Origin: Flavobacterium sp.
Lineage (GTDB): Bacteria > Bacteroidota > Bacteroidia > Flavobacteriales > Flavobacteriaceae
NCBI GenBank assembly: GCA_029946065.1
Contig: JAQSDU010000020.1
Coordinates: 248,001 to 312,000 of the forward strand
DNA: 64,000 nucleotides
Reading direction: 5' to 3'
The number at the start of each line of letters is the position of its first letter. Position 1 is the stretch's first letter. The position numbers were made by a program, and so were the translations under genes. The notes under the pieces are model-generated. The model had not been told where the DNA came from and ran no database searches. It worked only from the letters and a program-made list of their open reading frames with translations. Of this stretch, positions 1-10,200 are shown in pieces.

Positions 1-405
1 CACCACGGTTTAACAGACCAAACGTATATGTTAATGGGCATTGCTCTAGTTGGCGCTTTCATCGGAATCGCTATTGCTTATATGAAATACATCAAACAAA
101 ACCAAGTCCCAGAAGCAGATGAAAACATCACTGGCGTTTCGAAAATCTTGTACAACAAATATTATGTTGATGAGATTTATGATTATGCTTTCGTAAAACC
201 GGTAAATTTCTTTTCGAAATTTTTTAGGGATTATATTGAAACCGGATTGTCATCAGCCGTTTTTGGTTTAGGAAAAGTAACTAACGAATTAGGATATTAC
301 GGTAGGAAAGTACAAAACGGCAGCATAGGATTGTATCTGTTTGCCTTCGTATTGGGCGTTTGTGCCATTATTTCCTATTTATTTTTAGCTCAAAATTACA
401 TATAA
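1..405 (+). CDS. nuoL: NADH-quinone oxidoreductase subunit L, C-terminal part (partial)
   Basis: This is the C-terminal end of the NuoL proton-pumping membrane subunit of respiratory complex I. The reading frame is open from the first base of the window, so the gene begins upstream. About 134 residues are visible: a short hydrophobic helix near the start (LMGIALVGAFIGIAIAY), an amphipathic stretch with the family-typical YNKYYVDEIYD segment, and a last transmembrane helix ending QNYI. The YVDEIYD region followed by a C-terminal helix is characteristic of NuoL rather than NuoM or NuoN. The stop codon overlaps the nuoM start by one base (TAATG), which indicates translational coupling in the nuo operon. 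The assignment rests on this C-terminal signature and on the nuoM and nuoN genes that follow. Confidence 0.93.
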   Translation, partial: HHGLTDQTYMLMGIALVGAFIGIAIAYMKYIKQNQVPEADENITGVSKILYNKYYVDEIYDYAFVKPVNFFSKFFRDYIETGLSSAVFGLGKVTNELGYYGRKVQNGSIGLYLFAFVLGVCAIISYLFLAQNYI

Positions 406-1847
406 TGGAGGTAACTTACTTATTAATATTACTTTTGGTTGGCGCATTAGCCACTTATTTTTCAGGTGATAAAATCGCTTCAAAAGTCGCACTGTTCTTT
501 GGATTGGCTTCTTTCGGATTTTCGGTTTATCTGCTGAATTTATACAATGCCGGACAAGCTACCGATTTTGTGTGTGTGTGGATTTCACAACCGAATATAC
601 ATTTTGCACTTAGGGTTGACGGTCTTTCACTTGCGATGATTTTATTGACGACTTCGTTAACGCCAATCATTATCTTTTCTGCTTTCGGAAGTGAAATTAA
701 AAATGCAAAAGCTTTCTATGCTTTGATTCTATTTATGTCGTTTGCCATGACCGGCACTTTCCTCGCTTCAGACGGATTGTTGTACTATATTTTCTGGGAA
801 CTGGCTTTGATTCCGATTTACTTTATTGCATTAATTTGGGGTAATGGCGATGTTGAAGAACGCAAAAAAGCAGTAGTGAAATTTTTCATCTACACTTTCG
901 CAGGTTCGCTGTTCATGTTAACAGCCTTCATTTATTTATACCAAAAAACCGGAAGTTTATTAATTGACGATTTATACAAAGCCGACTTAAATTCATCAGA
1001 GCAACTATGGGTTTTCTTGGCATTTTTCTTGGCGTATGCGATTAAGATTCCAATCATACCTTTCCACACTTGGCAAGCCACCGTTTATCAAAAGGCACCA
1101 ACCGTCGGTACAATGTTATTGTCTGGAATTATGCTCAAAATGGGATTGTACAGCGTTATTCGTTGGCAATTGCCGATTGCGCCCGTTGCCGCTAAAGAAT
1201 ATTTACACATCTTCATCGCATTGGGAATTGCAGGTGTGATCTATGGTTCAATCGTCGCTTTGCGCCAGAAAGATTTGAAGAAATTATTGGCATACTCGTC
1301 ATTAGCACACGTTGGATTAATTGCTGCCGGAACTTATACTTTGACATTAGACGGATTGCGTGGTGCTGTTTTGCAAATGATTGCACACGGTTTTGTCGTA
1401 GTCGGATTGTTCTTCGTAGCAGAAATCATCTACAGAAGATACGCAACCAGAAAAATTGGCGAAATGGGCGGTATCCGTTCCCAATCACCAAAATTCACTT
1501 CGATGTTTTTAATCTTGGTATTGGCATCAGTTGCTTTGCCATCGACATTTAATTTTGTTGGAGAATTCACAGTGTTGTACAGCCTTTCGCAAATACAAAT
1601 TTGGTTTGCGATATTGGGCGGAACGACGATCATTTTAGGAGCCTATTATATGCTTAAAATGTTCCAACACGTAATGTTAGGCGAAACGAATGCAAAAGTT
1701 TTCAAAGATGTCACTTTCAATGAAGGTTTGGTTTTGGTGGTAATCATAGCGGTTTTATTTTTCTTCGGAATGTATCCAAAACCAATTACAGATTTGATTA
1801 CACCAAGCCTTGAAAATATAATAACACAAATCAATCGATTTAATTGA
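405..1847 (+). CDS. nuoM: NADH-quinone oxidoreductase subunit M
   Basis: NuoM is one of the three antiporter-like, proton-translocating membrane subunits of complex I. The 480-residue product is almost entirely hydrophobic, with about 14 predicted transmembrane helices. It carries family motifs: a conserved glutamate in FWELALIPIYF near residue 135, the PFHTWQATVYQKAPT loop near residue 225 and LLAYSSLAHVGL near residue 305. I chose the ATG that overlaps the nuoL stop (TAATG). An in-frame upstream alternative would run 15 codons into nuoL and add an implausible leader. The gene lies between nuoL and nuoN, the usual operon order. The length is normal for Bacteroidota NuoM and nothing looks damaged. 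Confidence 0.96.
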   Translation: MEVTYLLILLLVGALATYFSGDKIASKVALFFGLASFGFSVYLLNLYNAGQATDFVCVWISQPNIHFALRVDGLSLAMILLTTSLTPIIIFSAFGSEIKNAKAFYALILFMSFAMTGTFLASDGLLYYIFWELALIPIYFIALIWGNGDVEERKKAVVKFFIYTFAGSLFMLTAFIYLYQKTGSLLIDDLYKADLNSSEQLWVFLAFFLAYAIKIPIIPFHTWQATVYQKAPTVGTMLLSGIMLKMGLYSVIRWQLPIAPVAAKEYLHIFIALGIAGVIYGSIVALRQKDLKKLLAYSSLAHVGLIAAGTYTLTLDGLRGAVLQMIAHGFVVVGLFFVAEIIYRRYATRKIGEMGGIRSQSPKFTSMFLILVLASVALPSTFNFVGEFTVLYSLSQIQIWFAILGGTTIILGAYYMLKMFQHVMLGETNAKVFKDVTFNEGLVLVVIIAVLFFFGMYPKPITDLITPSLENIITQINRFN

Positions 1848-1963
1848 ATTCAGTATTGAGATTTTAGTATTGAGTATTGAGGTACAACAGTAAATAATTA
1901 ACTATAAAGCAAGGATGATTTATGATTTGGATTAGCTATTTGTCAAGGTTTATTGAGAAATTT

Positions 1964-1998
1964 AAAATCTAAAATCTAAAATCTAAAATCTAAAATCT
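1964..1998 (+). repeat. Five-copy AAAATCT heptamer array before nuoN
   Basis: Five perfect head-to-tail copies of AAAATCT are followed by AAAAG and then the nuoN ATG at 2004. The array fills the leader and ribosome-binding region of nuoN, inside the nuoM-nuoN gap. Just upstream (about 1852-1880) there are three loose copies of TATTGAG. A second array with the same unit and the same copy number lies at 24447-24481 on the other strand. No protein or RNA gene is visible in the gap. Confidence 0.9.
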
Positions 1999-2003
1999 AA
2001 AAG

Positions 2004-3371
2004 ATGAACACATTAATAGCTATAACAGGATTAGGGGTTTTGTGCCTTTTATTTGAAATCCTCAATCTAACGAAAGTAATTGTGCCAATTGTAATTTTGG
2101 GACTATTGGGCATTTTAGGTTTGAATATCTGCGATTACGATCACGGTGCAAGTTTTTATAACAATATGGTTGTGGTGGATAATTTTTCGGTAACTTTTTC
2201 CTCGTTATTTATTGTATTGACGATTTTCTTGATTGCGATGAGCCATAACTTTTATGAGCACCACGCGACAAAGATTTCTGATTATATCGCCATTAAGCTT
2301 TTCCTTTTATCCGGTGCTGTTTCTATGGTTTGCTTTGGCAATCTGGCGATGTTTTTCCTCGGAATTGAAGTTTTATCAATTTCTTTATATATTCTTGCAG
2401 CGAGTAACAGGCTGAACCTTAAAAGCAACGAGGCTGGAATGAAGTACTTTCTGATGGGATCTTTTGCATCCGGAATTATTTTATTCGGAATATGTCTTAT
2501 CTATGGAGCCATTGGTTCTTTCGACATGGCAGAAATACAAGTTGCTGCTACCGCTGCCGACGTGGAAGAATGGTTTTACATCGGAATTATATTATTGAGT
2601 ATTGGAATGTTGTTCAAAATTGCAGCAGTTCCATTTCATTTTTGGGCACCTGATGTTTATGAAGGTTCACCAGCTTTAACAACGGCAACGATGAGCACTT
2701 TAGCAAAAGTTACAGCAATGGCTTGTTTCTTCAAATTGGCGGTTGTAATGAACACAAACCTCCCAGAAACTTCTTTGACCGTAATTGTTGTTATTTCGAT
2801 GCTGTCCATGACCATTGGAAATATCATGGCATTGCGCCAATCGAATGTAAAGCGAATGCTGGCTTTCTCCGGAATTTCGCATGCAGGTTTTATGCTGATG
2901 ACCTTATTAAATACAGAAACGGCAGCAGGAAATTTATTGTATTATACATCGGCTTATTCGTTGGCGGGAATCGCTGCTTTTGCTGTTATTCTTTATGTAT
3001 GCCGTGATAAAGAACATGAAGACATTGTTAATTTTCATGGTTTGGGTAAAACCAATCCGTTGTTGGCTGTAATATTAACATGTGCTTTACTTTCGATGGC
3101 AGGAATCCCTATTTTTTCAGGTTTCTTCGCGAAGTTAGTACTGTTCAGTCAGACAATAAAATCAGGTTATTTGGTGTTGGTGATCGTTGCCGTTGTGAAT
3201 TCTATTATCAGTGTGGGATATTATTTTAAACTGATTTTAGCGATGTACACAAAAGAGCCGAATGAGAAGCGAACAGGGACTTCTTATATTTATTACGGTG
3301 TTGCAATTGTTGCAATTCTTTTGAATGTTGTGTTGGGACTTTTTCCTTCTTTAGTTTTGAATTTGCTGTAA
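2004..3371 (+). CDS. nuoN: NADH-quinone oxidoreductase subunit N
   Basis: NuoN is the third antiporter-like membrane subunit of complex I. The 455-residue protein has about 14 hydrophobic helices and the family's conserved segments: a glutamate-bearing helix around FLGIEVLSISLYIL near residue 120, KIAAVPFHFWAPDVYEGSP near residue 215 and KRMLAFSGISHAGFM near residue 285. It ends the visible nuo operon. The distance from nuoM is about 156 bp, unusually large for neighbouring nuo genes that otherwise overlap, and is taken up by AT-rich repeats. The ATG at 2004 is the first start in frame and gives a normal N-terminal helix. Nothing is truncated. Confidence 0.96.
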   Translation: MNTLIAITGLGVLCLLFEILNLTKVIVPIVILGLLGILGLNICDYDHGASFYNNMVVVDNFSVTFSSLFIVLTIFLIAMSHNFYEHHATKISDYIAIKLFLLSGAVSMVCFGNLAMFFLGIEVLSISLYILAASNRLNLKSNEAGMKYFLMGSFASGIILFGICLIYGAIGSFDMAEIQVAATAADVEEWFYIGIILLSIGMLFKIAAVPFHFWAPDVYEGSPALTTATMSTLAKVTAMACFFKLAVVMNTNLPETSLTVIVVISMLSMTIGNIMALRQSNVKRMLAFSGISHAGFMLMTLLNTETAAGNLLYYTSAYSLAGIAAFAVILYVCRDKEHEDIVNFHGLGKTNPLLAVILTCALLSMAGIPIFSGFFAKLVLFSQTIKSGYLVLVIVAVVNSIISVGYYFKLILAMYTKEPNEKRTGTSYIYYGVAIVAILLNVVLGLFPSLVLNLL

Positions 3372-3693
3372 AAGATTTTCACTTATATTAAAAAGCTGCC
3401 GTAATTGGTGGGTTTTTTTATGCTCTGCGGCTTCGCGTCTTTGTAAGAAATTCGCAAAGGCAATAAGTCGCAAAAGAATTTAATAGACTTGTCGCTTTAA
3501 CCCTTTCAAGGATTTGAAACCCTTTCAAGGATTAGTTTTTATTAAATCGCTGTGTATCTTTGCTCACGAAGCAACAGAATTATCGACGTATTTTCTTGTG
3601 AAAAAGACGTTTTTAGCGGATAGATATACTTTCATACTAATAAAAAACCTGCCCAAATATTGAGCAGGTTTTGAATTTTAAATTTGAAAGAAA
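3372..3693. other. Intergenic region between convergent nuoN and a T9SS protein gene
   Basis: No gene is visible. Soon after nuoN, at about 3392-3420, a weak GC-poor hairpin (arms near AGCTGCC and GGTGGGT) precedes a T-run and may end the nuo transcript. A 16-bp direct repeat, AACCCTTTCAAGGATT, occurs at 3499-3514 and 3518-3533. A better hairpin at 3644-3672 serves the opposing gene and is listed separately. The stretch CGGCTTCGCGTCTTTG near 3428 resembles AT-rich filler that I recall from other flavobacterial genomes, but I cannot verify that here. Confidence 0.5.
3644..3672 (-). terminator. Rho-independent terminator after the 3694-7074 gene
   Basis: A 9-bp stem (AAAACCTGC and GCAGGTTTT) encloses an 11-nt loop. 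Read on the minus strand it is followed by a T-rich tail. It starts about 20 bp after the stop codon of the upstream T9SS protein gene. The A/T ends are symmetrical, so it may also catch read-through from nuoN. Confidence 0.75.
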
Positions 3694-6600
3694 TTAGTCA
3701 ATCACCAATTTCTTCACTTCTCTGAATTTATTATCAGTAATGATTTCCATCATATAAACGCCTTTTGATAATCCGGAAACATCAACAGATGTTTGTTTAG
3801 TTCCGATTGATTTTACCGTTTTGATGTTTTTGCCTAATATATCAAACAAAGTAATGCTGTCGATATTTTCACTTGTATTCTGCAAACTTACCTGAACAAT
3901 TGTCGAGGCTGGATTCGGGAAAATCAGGAAATTGCCGGCGTTAAAATCAGAATTCCCCAATGTACTAAAAAACTCCGTATTGAAAGTATTGGTGGTAATG
4001 GCAGGATTCGCATCAAAATAAATCTCAGCATTGTTCGGAACAATATCTCCCGTAGTAAATCCTGGTTTTAGTTTGATCATAAAATTCACATAGCCATGGC
4101 TTAACGCTTCGTTTTGAATGGCGCCCGGAAGTTGGATGTAATCGAATCGCCAGGTTATATGATTGCCAACTCTTTCCATCACATAATTATGACTTGCACT
4201 AATCATCCTAATGCTGGTTTCATCTAACTGTGCATCTAATAGGTCTTCAAGTCTTATGTTAATCGCATTGGCGGTTCCGGTATTTTGGAAACGAATTGTA
4301 TAAGTTAAATAATCATTTTGGTTGAACTGGTTCATGGCAATTTTTTCACCATGTGCTTCCATCTTATCATTTGGATCATAAGAGGCGACGGCAATCTGTG
4401 CATTTGTGTATGTGTTATTGCTGATGTTAATGTCATTCGCCGGAGCAGCAATACTAGCGCTGTCCGTAAGCAAGTCGCCAATATTTACGGTAGGAATCGC
4501 AGGAACTGCTATGCTCACATAAATCGAACGCGTCTCATACGGCGCAAGATTAGTAAAGTCGTATGTCAAAGCCGATGATGTCAACGTAGTGAATTGCGAT
4601 GCATTGAGAATAGTGGTCAGCGGATCGGCATTAAAAGTCAATGTTCCCGAGGCTGGTTGAATACCAAGGTTTCTGAAAACGATTTTATTGGTATAACCAA
4701 TTCCCGGAACCGGTGAACTAGTAGGAACAATCGAAACGGTCACATCGTTAAATCCTTGCGTCAATACAATCGGGAAATATAAAGTTTGCGTGCCGCTTCC
4801 AACGGGGATATTAAGGTCGTTAAATGCTGTTGGTGCTACTGTAAAGTAGGAAGCAAACTCTGCATTAATAGCATAACTGAAATCGTAAGTATTCGCAGGA
4901 TTGGCATCATAAAGTGTATAATAACCAAGCGGAGAAGAAATGTTATTAATATCTCCTGTATTGTTTTGCTGATAAATAAAAGAACCATAAGTAAAATCAG
5001 GCTCGCCAGTATCTCGCGTGCCATTTACATTGACATCCACAAAAGCAACCAATTTAATTTTATCTGTACATTCCGGCGGTCCAGCGGCAAAACTACCTGC
5101 TTGGATGAATACCGCAGAATCAAATGCGTTATCGCCTCTGTCTGCTACTACCAGTTTTATATGATAGGTATGCGTAGGATCTATCTGTGCCGCCGCAGTC
5201 ATCACGGCAGTTTGGCCGTTAAAATTTGTCGCAGAAGCAAATGGTGTATTGTAAAAATATTCATCAAAGAACAATTCATTCTCCGAAGAGCATTGTGGAT
5301 TATTTACCTCGTCGCGAATCGTTACTACTGAAATAGGGGTAGTGGTATTAGGAACTATCGCAAGGTTCGTTGTTACATTGGTAGTCAAATCTGTAAGCAA
5401 AAATGCGAATGCGTCAGAATAATCGCATTGGTACGTACCGTATTCATCAGATGCAAATAGGAAATTGAAACTCATAAATGCATTTTGCGTAGTAAAGTCA
5501 AATTCCAGTTTTGAAGCATTATGCGAATTCATTACATTGCCTGTAGCAGTTGTAATGATGTTTTCGAGTTCGCTGTCGCCAGTCCAAGCGGGAATACCAT
5601 CACTCAAGGTAGTACTGTTTGGTCCGGGCGCATTCAAAGCGCTTCCTGTAGATAATACGATACCTGAAGTCAATGGAAATAATGGATTGATATTGGTAAA
5701 TGAACCAATTCCATTCACCGATCCGAAATTAGTCCCCGTACTTGAAGTAATATTAGATATCGCCACACAAGGATTGTCAACCAAAACATTAGTCACTAAT
5801 TGAGCAGTTGTATATTGCGTTGTACTAGTCTGCAACGGCGGCAAAGCCACTGTCGGAATAAATGCAGTCGAAGCTGACCAATTGCCTGGTAATGCGCCGC
5901 AAACTGCCCGGACATAAAATTTATAAGAAACATTTGTTGTCAAACCGCTTACTGTAAAATTTATAGATGATGTAAGCGTGCCGGTAGATGTAGCAGACGG
6001 TGCGTTTAGATTCGATGGTTGTACAATCACCTCCCATTGTGTTGCTGTGCCCATTTCCGCCCATGATAAATTGGCACCAAAGGCGCTGATTCCCGCAACA
6101 TAAAGCATTGCTGGGGGCGTACAACTCGGATACAAGTAAACGCTGTCAGACCAAGTTGGCTGTCCTGAAGGACAAATGGCGCGTACATAACATTTATATA
6201 CAGTTCCAGTGGTAAGCCCAGTTGCTACATAAGGATTTGAAGTAGTCAAAACTCCCGATGATGCTGTAGTAGGTTCTGGAGAACCAACTGGTAATATTAA
6301 TACTTCCCATTGGCTTGCACCGCCATTTTCAGCCCAGCCCACGGTAGCTCCGGTTGGTGTAGTTGCCGAAGTATATAGTTGTGAAGGTGTTGGACAATAT
6401 GTTGTAAAGAATTGCGCATTTGTCCAATCACTTTTTTGATTATCGGCACAGATGGTTCTCAAGTAAACCGCATATTCAGTTCCGTTAACCAATCCTGTTG
6501 CCGTATAACTAATAGTGGTAACTGCAACGCCGTTGGCAGAAGCATCGGGTGTTGGTGATCCTGCAGGAAGAACCAGCACCTCCCATTGATCCTGCGCCGA

Positions 6601-7074
6601 ATAATAATCCCATTGGATCTGAGCGCTGTTACCTGAAAGTACTTGTATACTAGAAAGCGTTGGTGGCGTACATAAAGGAGATGTGCAATTTACATCGCCG
6701 GCAAAAATAATGGTATTTTGGAGCGAGATGCTATTGAACGGCATTATAAAAATAGTTTGTTGAAAACCATTCAGGATGCTAAGACCAACTTCATCCGGAT
6801 AATTATTACCATTTCCGATATTCCATCGCACTTGAAATTGCGATCCAGTACACAATGGAACGGTTACCGAACTGTCGTAACCGCTAGTAAAAGCAGTGCC
6901 TAGTGTAGCAACCTCGGCCCCATTCTGTAAAATTGTCATGGTATTTCCATTCCATCCGTCCCCATAAGAATCAGACATTACAAAAGTGTAGTTGCATTGG
7001 AATTGGGTGTCGCATTGTGCTTGTGCTGAAAGGCCGAAAAGCGACAGCATTGTCAAGAGTAAAAGTTTTTTCAT
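3694..7074 (-). CDS. T9SS-secreted surface protein with fibronectin III-like repeats and choice-of-anchor L domain
   Basis: A large exported protein (1126 residues) of unknown specific function. A Sec signal peptide (MKKLLLLTMLSLFGLSAQAQ) is followed by an aromatic domain with the motif DSYGDGWNG at about residues 20-130. Three or four fibronectin III-like repeats follow at about 135-410. A choice-of-anchor L domain begins near 420 (QLVTNVLVDNPC, NITSSTGTNFGSVNGIGSF). A conserved beta domain of the DUF7619/DUF11 type begins near 895 (YDPNDKMEAHG). The protein ends in a type A T9SS sorting domain of about 75 residues (FPNPAS start, LSKGVYMMEI near the end). I chose the second methionine, eight codons in, because it starts the signal peptide. 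The gene is a tandem paralogue of the next one upstream. It is probably a cell-surface or secreted adhesin-like protein; the ligand cannot be told from sequence. Confidence 0.85.
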   Translation of the reverse strand: MKKLLLLTMLSLFGLSAQAQCDTQFQCNYTFVMSDSYGDGWNGNTMTILQNGAEVATLGTAFTSGYDSSVTVPLCTGSQFQVRWNIGNGNNYPDEVGLSILNGFQQTIFIMPFNSISLQNTIIFAGDVNCTSPLCTPPTLSSIQVLSGNSAQIQWDYYSAQDQWEVLVLPAGSPTPDASANGVAVTTISYTATGLVNGTEYAVYLRTICADNQKSDWTNAQFFTTYCPTPSQLYTSATTPTGATVGWAENGGASQWEVLILPVGSPEPTTASSGVLTTSNPYVATGLTTGTVYKCYVRAICPSGQPTWSDSVYLYPSCTPPAMLYVAGISAFGANLSWAEMGTATQWEVIVQPSNLNAPSATSTGTLTSSINFTVSGLTTNVSYKFYVRAVCGALPGNWSASTAFIPTVALPPLQTSTTQYTTAQLVTNVLVDNPCVAISNITSSTGTNFGSVNGIGSFTNINPLFPLTSGIVLSTGSALNAPGPNSTTLSDGIPAWTGDSELENIITTATGNVMNSHNASKLEFDFTTQNAFMSFNFLFASDEYGTYQCDYSDAFAFLLTDLTTNVTTNLAIVPNTTTPISVVTIRDEVNNPQCSSENELFFDEYFYNTPFASATNFNGQTAVMTAAAQIDPTHTYHIKLVVADRGDNAFDSAVFIQAGSFAAGPPECTDKIKLVAFVDVNVNGTRDTGEPDFTYGSFIYQQNNTGDINNISSPLGYYTLYDANPANTYDFSYAINAEFASYFTVAPTAFNDLNIPVGSGTQTLYFPIVLTQGFNDVTVSIVPTSSPVPGIGYTNKIVFRNLGIQPASGTLTFNADPLTTILNASQFTTLTSSALTYDFTNLAPYETRSIYVSIAVPAIPTVNIGDLLTDSASIAAPANDINISNNTYTNAQIAVASYDPNDKMEAHGEKIAMNQFNQNDYLTYTIRFQNTGTANAINIRLEDLLDAQLDETSIRMISASHNYVMERVGNHITWRFDYIQLPGAIQNEALSHGYVNFMIKLKPGFTTGDIVPNNAEIYFDANPAITTNTFNTEFFSTLGNSDFNAGNFLIFPNPASTIVQVSLQNTSENIDSITLFDILGKNIKTVKSIGTKQTSVDVSGLSKGVYMMEIITDNKFREVKKLVID

Positions 7075-7095
7075 AATGGTTGGTTTATGGTAAAG

Positions 7096-7103
7096 CAAAT
7101 ATA
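7096..7103 (-). promoter_or_regulatory. Bacteroidota -7 box (TATATTTG)
   Basis: On the minus strand TATATTTG lies 21 bp before the start codon of the 3694-7074 gene and matches the Bacteroidota -7 consensus TAnnTTTG exactly. No clear -33 TTG is seen at the expected distance. The same box at almost the same position precedes the paralogue (11182-11189), and the flanking bases TTTCA-AATCA are also shared. Confidence 0.5.
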
Positions 7104-7160
7104 GTTGATTTTGAAATGGTTGCGCATTTCAAGGGTGTTACTTTCTATAACAAATCAAAT

Positions 7161-7194
7161 AAAAAAAACCCGACTTATAAATCGGGTTTTTTTT
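7161..7194 (-). terminator. Terminator between the two T9SS paralogue genes
   Basis: A 13-bp stem (eight A then CCCGA, paired with TCGGG then eight T) surrounds a short loop. It lies 18 bp past the stop of the 7212-11162 gene. With a run of eight T on the 3' side it is a strong intrinsic terminator, so the two paralogues are probably transcribed separately. Confidence 0.88.
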
Positions 7195-7211
7195 GAAAAT
7201 GTTGAGAAATC

Positions 7212-10200
7212 TTATTGGACGACAAGCTTCCTGACTTCCCTGAATTTATTATTGGTGATGATTTCAATCATATAAATGCCTTTTGATAATCTGGAAATAT
7301 CCAGTGCCGTTTGTTTTGCATCAATGGATTTAACTGTTTTGATCGTCTTCCCTAGTAGGTCATATAAAGTTATATTTTCTATACTATTTGTTGTGTTGAC
7401 CAAACTGATTTGTACCATCTCTGATGCCGGATTCGGATATACGATTAAGTTTTCTGAAGTAAAATCAGTATTTTTGAGCGTTGTCACCAATTCTGTTTCA
7501 AATATATTGGTGGTAATAGCCGGATTGGTATCAAAATAAATATTTGCCGAATTCGGGATGATATCGCCAGCGGCAAATCCTGGTTTGAGTTTGATCATAA
7601 ATGTTACATAACCTTTGCTCAGCGTTTCGTTTTCGGCAATTCCAGGAAGCTGGATGTAGTCGAACTTCCAAATTACATTATTGTTAACTCTTTCCATAAT
7701 ATAGTTGTGACTGGCACTTACCATGCGGATACTTGTTTCGTCTAATTGCGCATCTAACAAATCCTCAAGCCTTACATTACTTGCATGCGCCGTTCCGGTG
7801 TTTTGGAAATTGATTGTATAAAATAAATAGTCGTTTTGGCTGAATTGATTGATGCCGATCTTCGACCCATGAGATTCCAATTTATTATTCGGATCATAAG
7901 CCGCAACTGCAACCTGCGTATTAGTAAACGCATTATTTGCAATATTGATGTCGTTCGAAGGCGCAGAAATAGTAGCGGAGTTGGTTATTAAATCTCCAAT
8001 ATTCGCCGCAGGTATCGCCGGAAGCGTCATTGTTACTAGATCATAACGTGTTTCGTAAGGTCCCAGATTGCTAAAGTTGTATGTAAATCCAGTCGACGAA
8101 AGCGTAGTAGATTGTGTCACGCTCGTAATTGTTGCCAATGGTGCGGCGGTAAAAGATAATGTTCCAGATGTAGTCGCAATACCTAAGTTTTTATAAATAA
8201 TTTTATTGGTATATGTTGATCCCGGAACCGGAGTCGTTACAGGGATAATACTTACGGAGACATCATTATAGCTTTGTGTCAGCATAATCGGAAAATAAAG
8301 TGTCTGTGTGCCGCTGCCAGTAGTAATGGTGATGTTGTTGTAACCAGCCGCTGATGAAGCAAAATAAGCACTGTATTCTGGATTGATTGTAAAACTGAAA
8401 TCATAAGAATCTGAAGGATTGTCATCATAAATGGTATATAAACCCAAAGGAGAGGAAATGTTATTGAAAGCTCCCGTATCATTGATTTGGTAAACGAAAT
8501 TGCCATAGGTAAAATCTGACTCTCCATCATCTCTTGTGCCATTGGCGTTTGAATCAAGGAAAGCGACAAGTTGCAACTTATCAGTACATTGCGGCGGCCC
8601 TGAGGCAAAACTTCCAGCTTGGATAAATACGGCAGAATCGAAAGCACTGTCCTGACGGTCAGCGACGACCAATTTGATATGGTATGGATGGTTTGGTATG
8701 ATGTCGGATGCGGCGGTCATCAGTTTTGTCTGCCCGTTAAAATTCATACCGGTTGCATAAACGTCATCATAAAAGTAATTATCGAAATACGTACTATTTT
8801 GCGATTCACAGGAAGTATTATACTGTTGGTCGCGTATGGTAATAACAGAAACTGGTGTCGTTGTGCCTGGTATGACGGCTAAATTCTTTGTAATATTAGT
8901 CTCAAGATCAGTCAGAAGAAACGCAAACGCATCTGAAAAAGAACATTGGAAACTACCATATTCCTCTGAAGCAAAAATATAATTGAAACTCATATAGGCG
9001 GTGGGTGTACTAAAATCAAATTCAAGGACAGAAGCGTTTTGAGAGTTCATTGATATGCTTGTAGCGGCACCAATAATCGTATTCAAATCTTGATCTCCTG
9101 GCCAATCTGCCGTGCCGGCGCTCATAGTTGTCAGGTTAGGGCCGGGAATATTTAAAACATTTCCGCTAGATAACACTATTCCGGATGATAAAGGGAACGG
9201 CGAATTACCAAATGAACCAATTCCGTTTACGCTTGCAAAATTAGTACCTGTGCTTGAGGTTATATTTGAAACGGTTGTGCAAGGATTATTGAGTAAAACA
9301 TTCGTCACCAGTTGTTGTGGCGTCATTTCCGTACTAGTCGTTAAAGGTGTAGCGATTTTTCGAATACAAATGTCAAATGTTACATCCTCAGCGATATTCG
9401 AAACAGACCAAACCCTTATTTTGTAAGTTTGCCCAGGCGTAAGATTCATCACAACATTGACATCCTCTTGGTTACAGTTTACGAGTGCGAGGTTACAGCC
9501 ATCAGCCAGATACAAAGATTGGGTTAAGTCTAAGGTGGTGCCTGCAATATTACTGATTGTAATGATTTGGCCAGTACCATTGGCAACGAATGTAAACCAA
9601 ACGTCATCGTCTTCAGTTCCAGCACAACTTGTTTCATTTGCGGAGGCGGTCGCTCCGGTTAAGCTTGACGAAACAGGTGAACCACAATTAGGATTGTCAC
9701 TTGGTATGATTACAGTCGCCGTGGCGCAATCATCATTAGAGACTGGTGGTGGTGTGGTAATAGCAAGATCAAAGTTTGCCGATTGTGAAACATTTCCTCC
9801 ATTAGTATAAACCCGGATTTTATAGGTCATTCCAGGTATTAAATTAGTCGCAACGCTAACATTAGGATTGCTGCAATACAACTGTACAAGATTGGCACAA
9901 TCAGTTCCTGCATAGAGCGTATGGTTGACGTCAGTTGTCGAACCGGTAACATTGCTGAGTGTAATAATATGTATGGTTGAGGTGGCTGTAAAACTAAACC
10001 AGATATCATCATCTGTATTACCTTGGCATACTGGGTTTGTATTAGGTAATGACCGAGTTGCCCCAAGTGTACTTGAGTGTATAAGCTCAGTAGACGTTCT
10101 TGTTGGATTAACGGGAACCGAAAACGCATTTGCACATTCATCATTAATGGGTTTTGTAGTAAACGTTTTTGGATTCAAGATGTTCCAAGTACTGATATCA

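Noticed and set aside
1964..1998. CRISPR-like array
   Set aside because: The units are 7 bp in direct tandem with no spacers and no cas genes nearby, so this is a simple tandem repeat.
4786..5331. A 181-codon open frame on the plus strand
   Set aside because: It is fully antisense to the T9SS protein gene, has an odd Cys/Arg/Ile-rich composition, no start context and no family resemblance.
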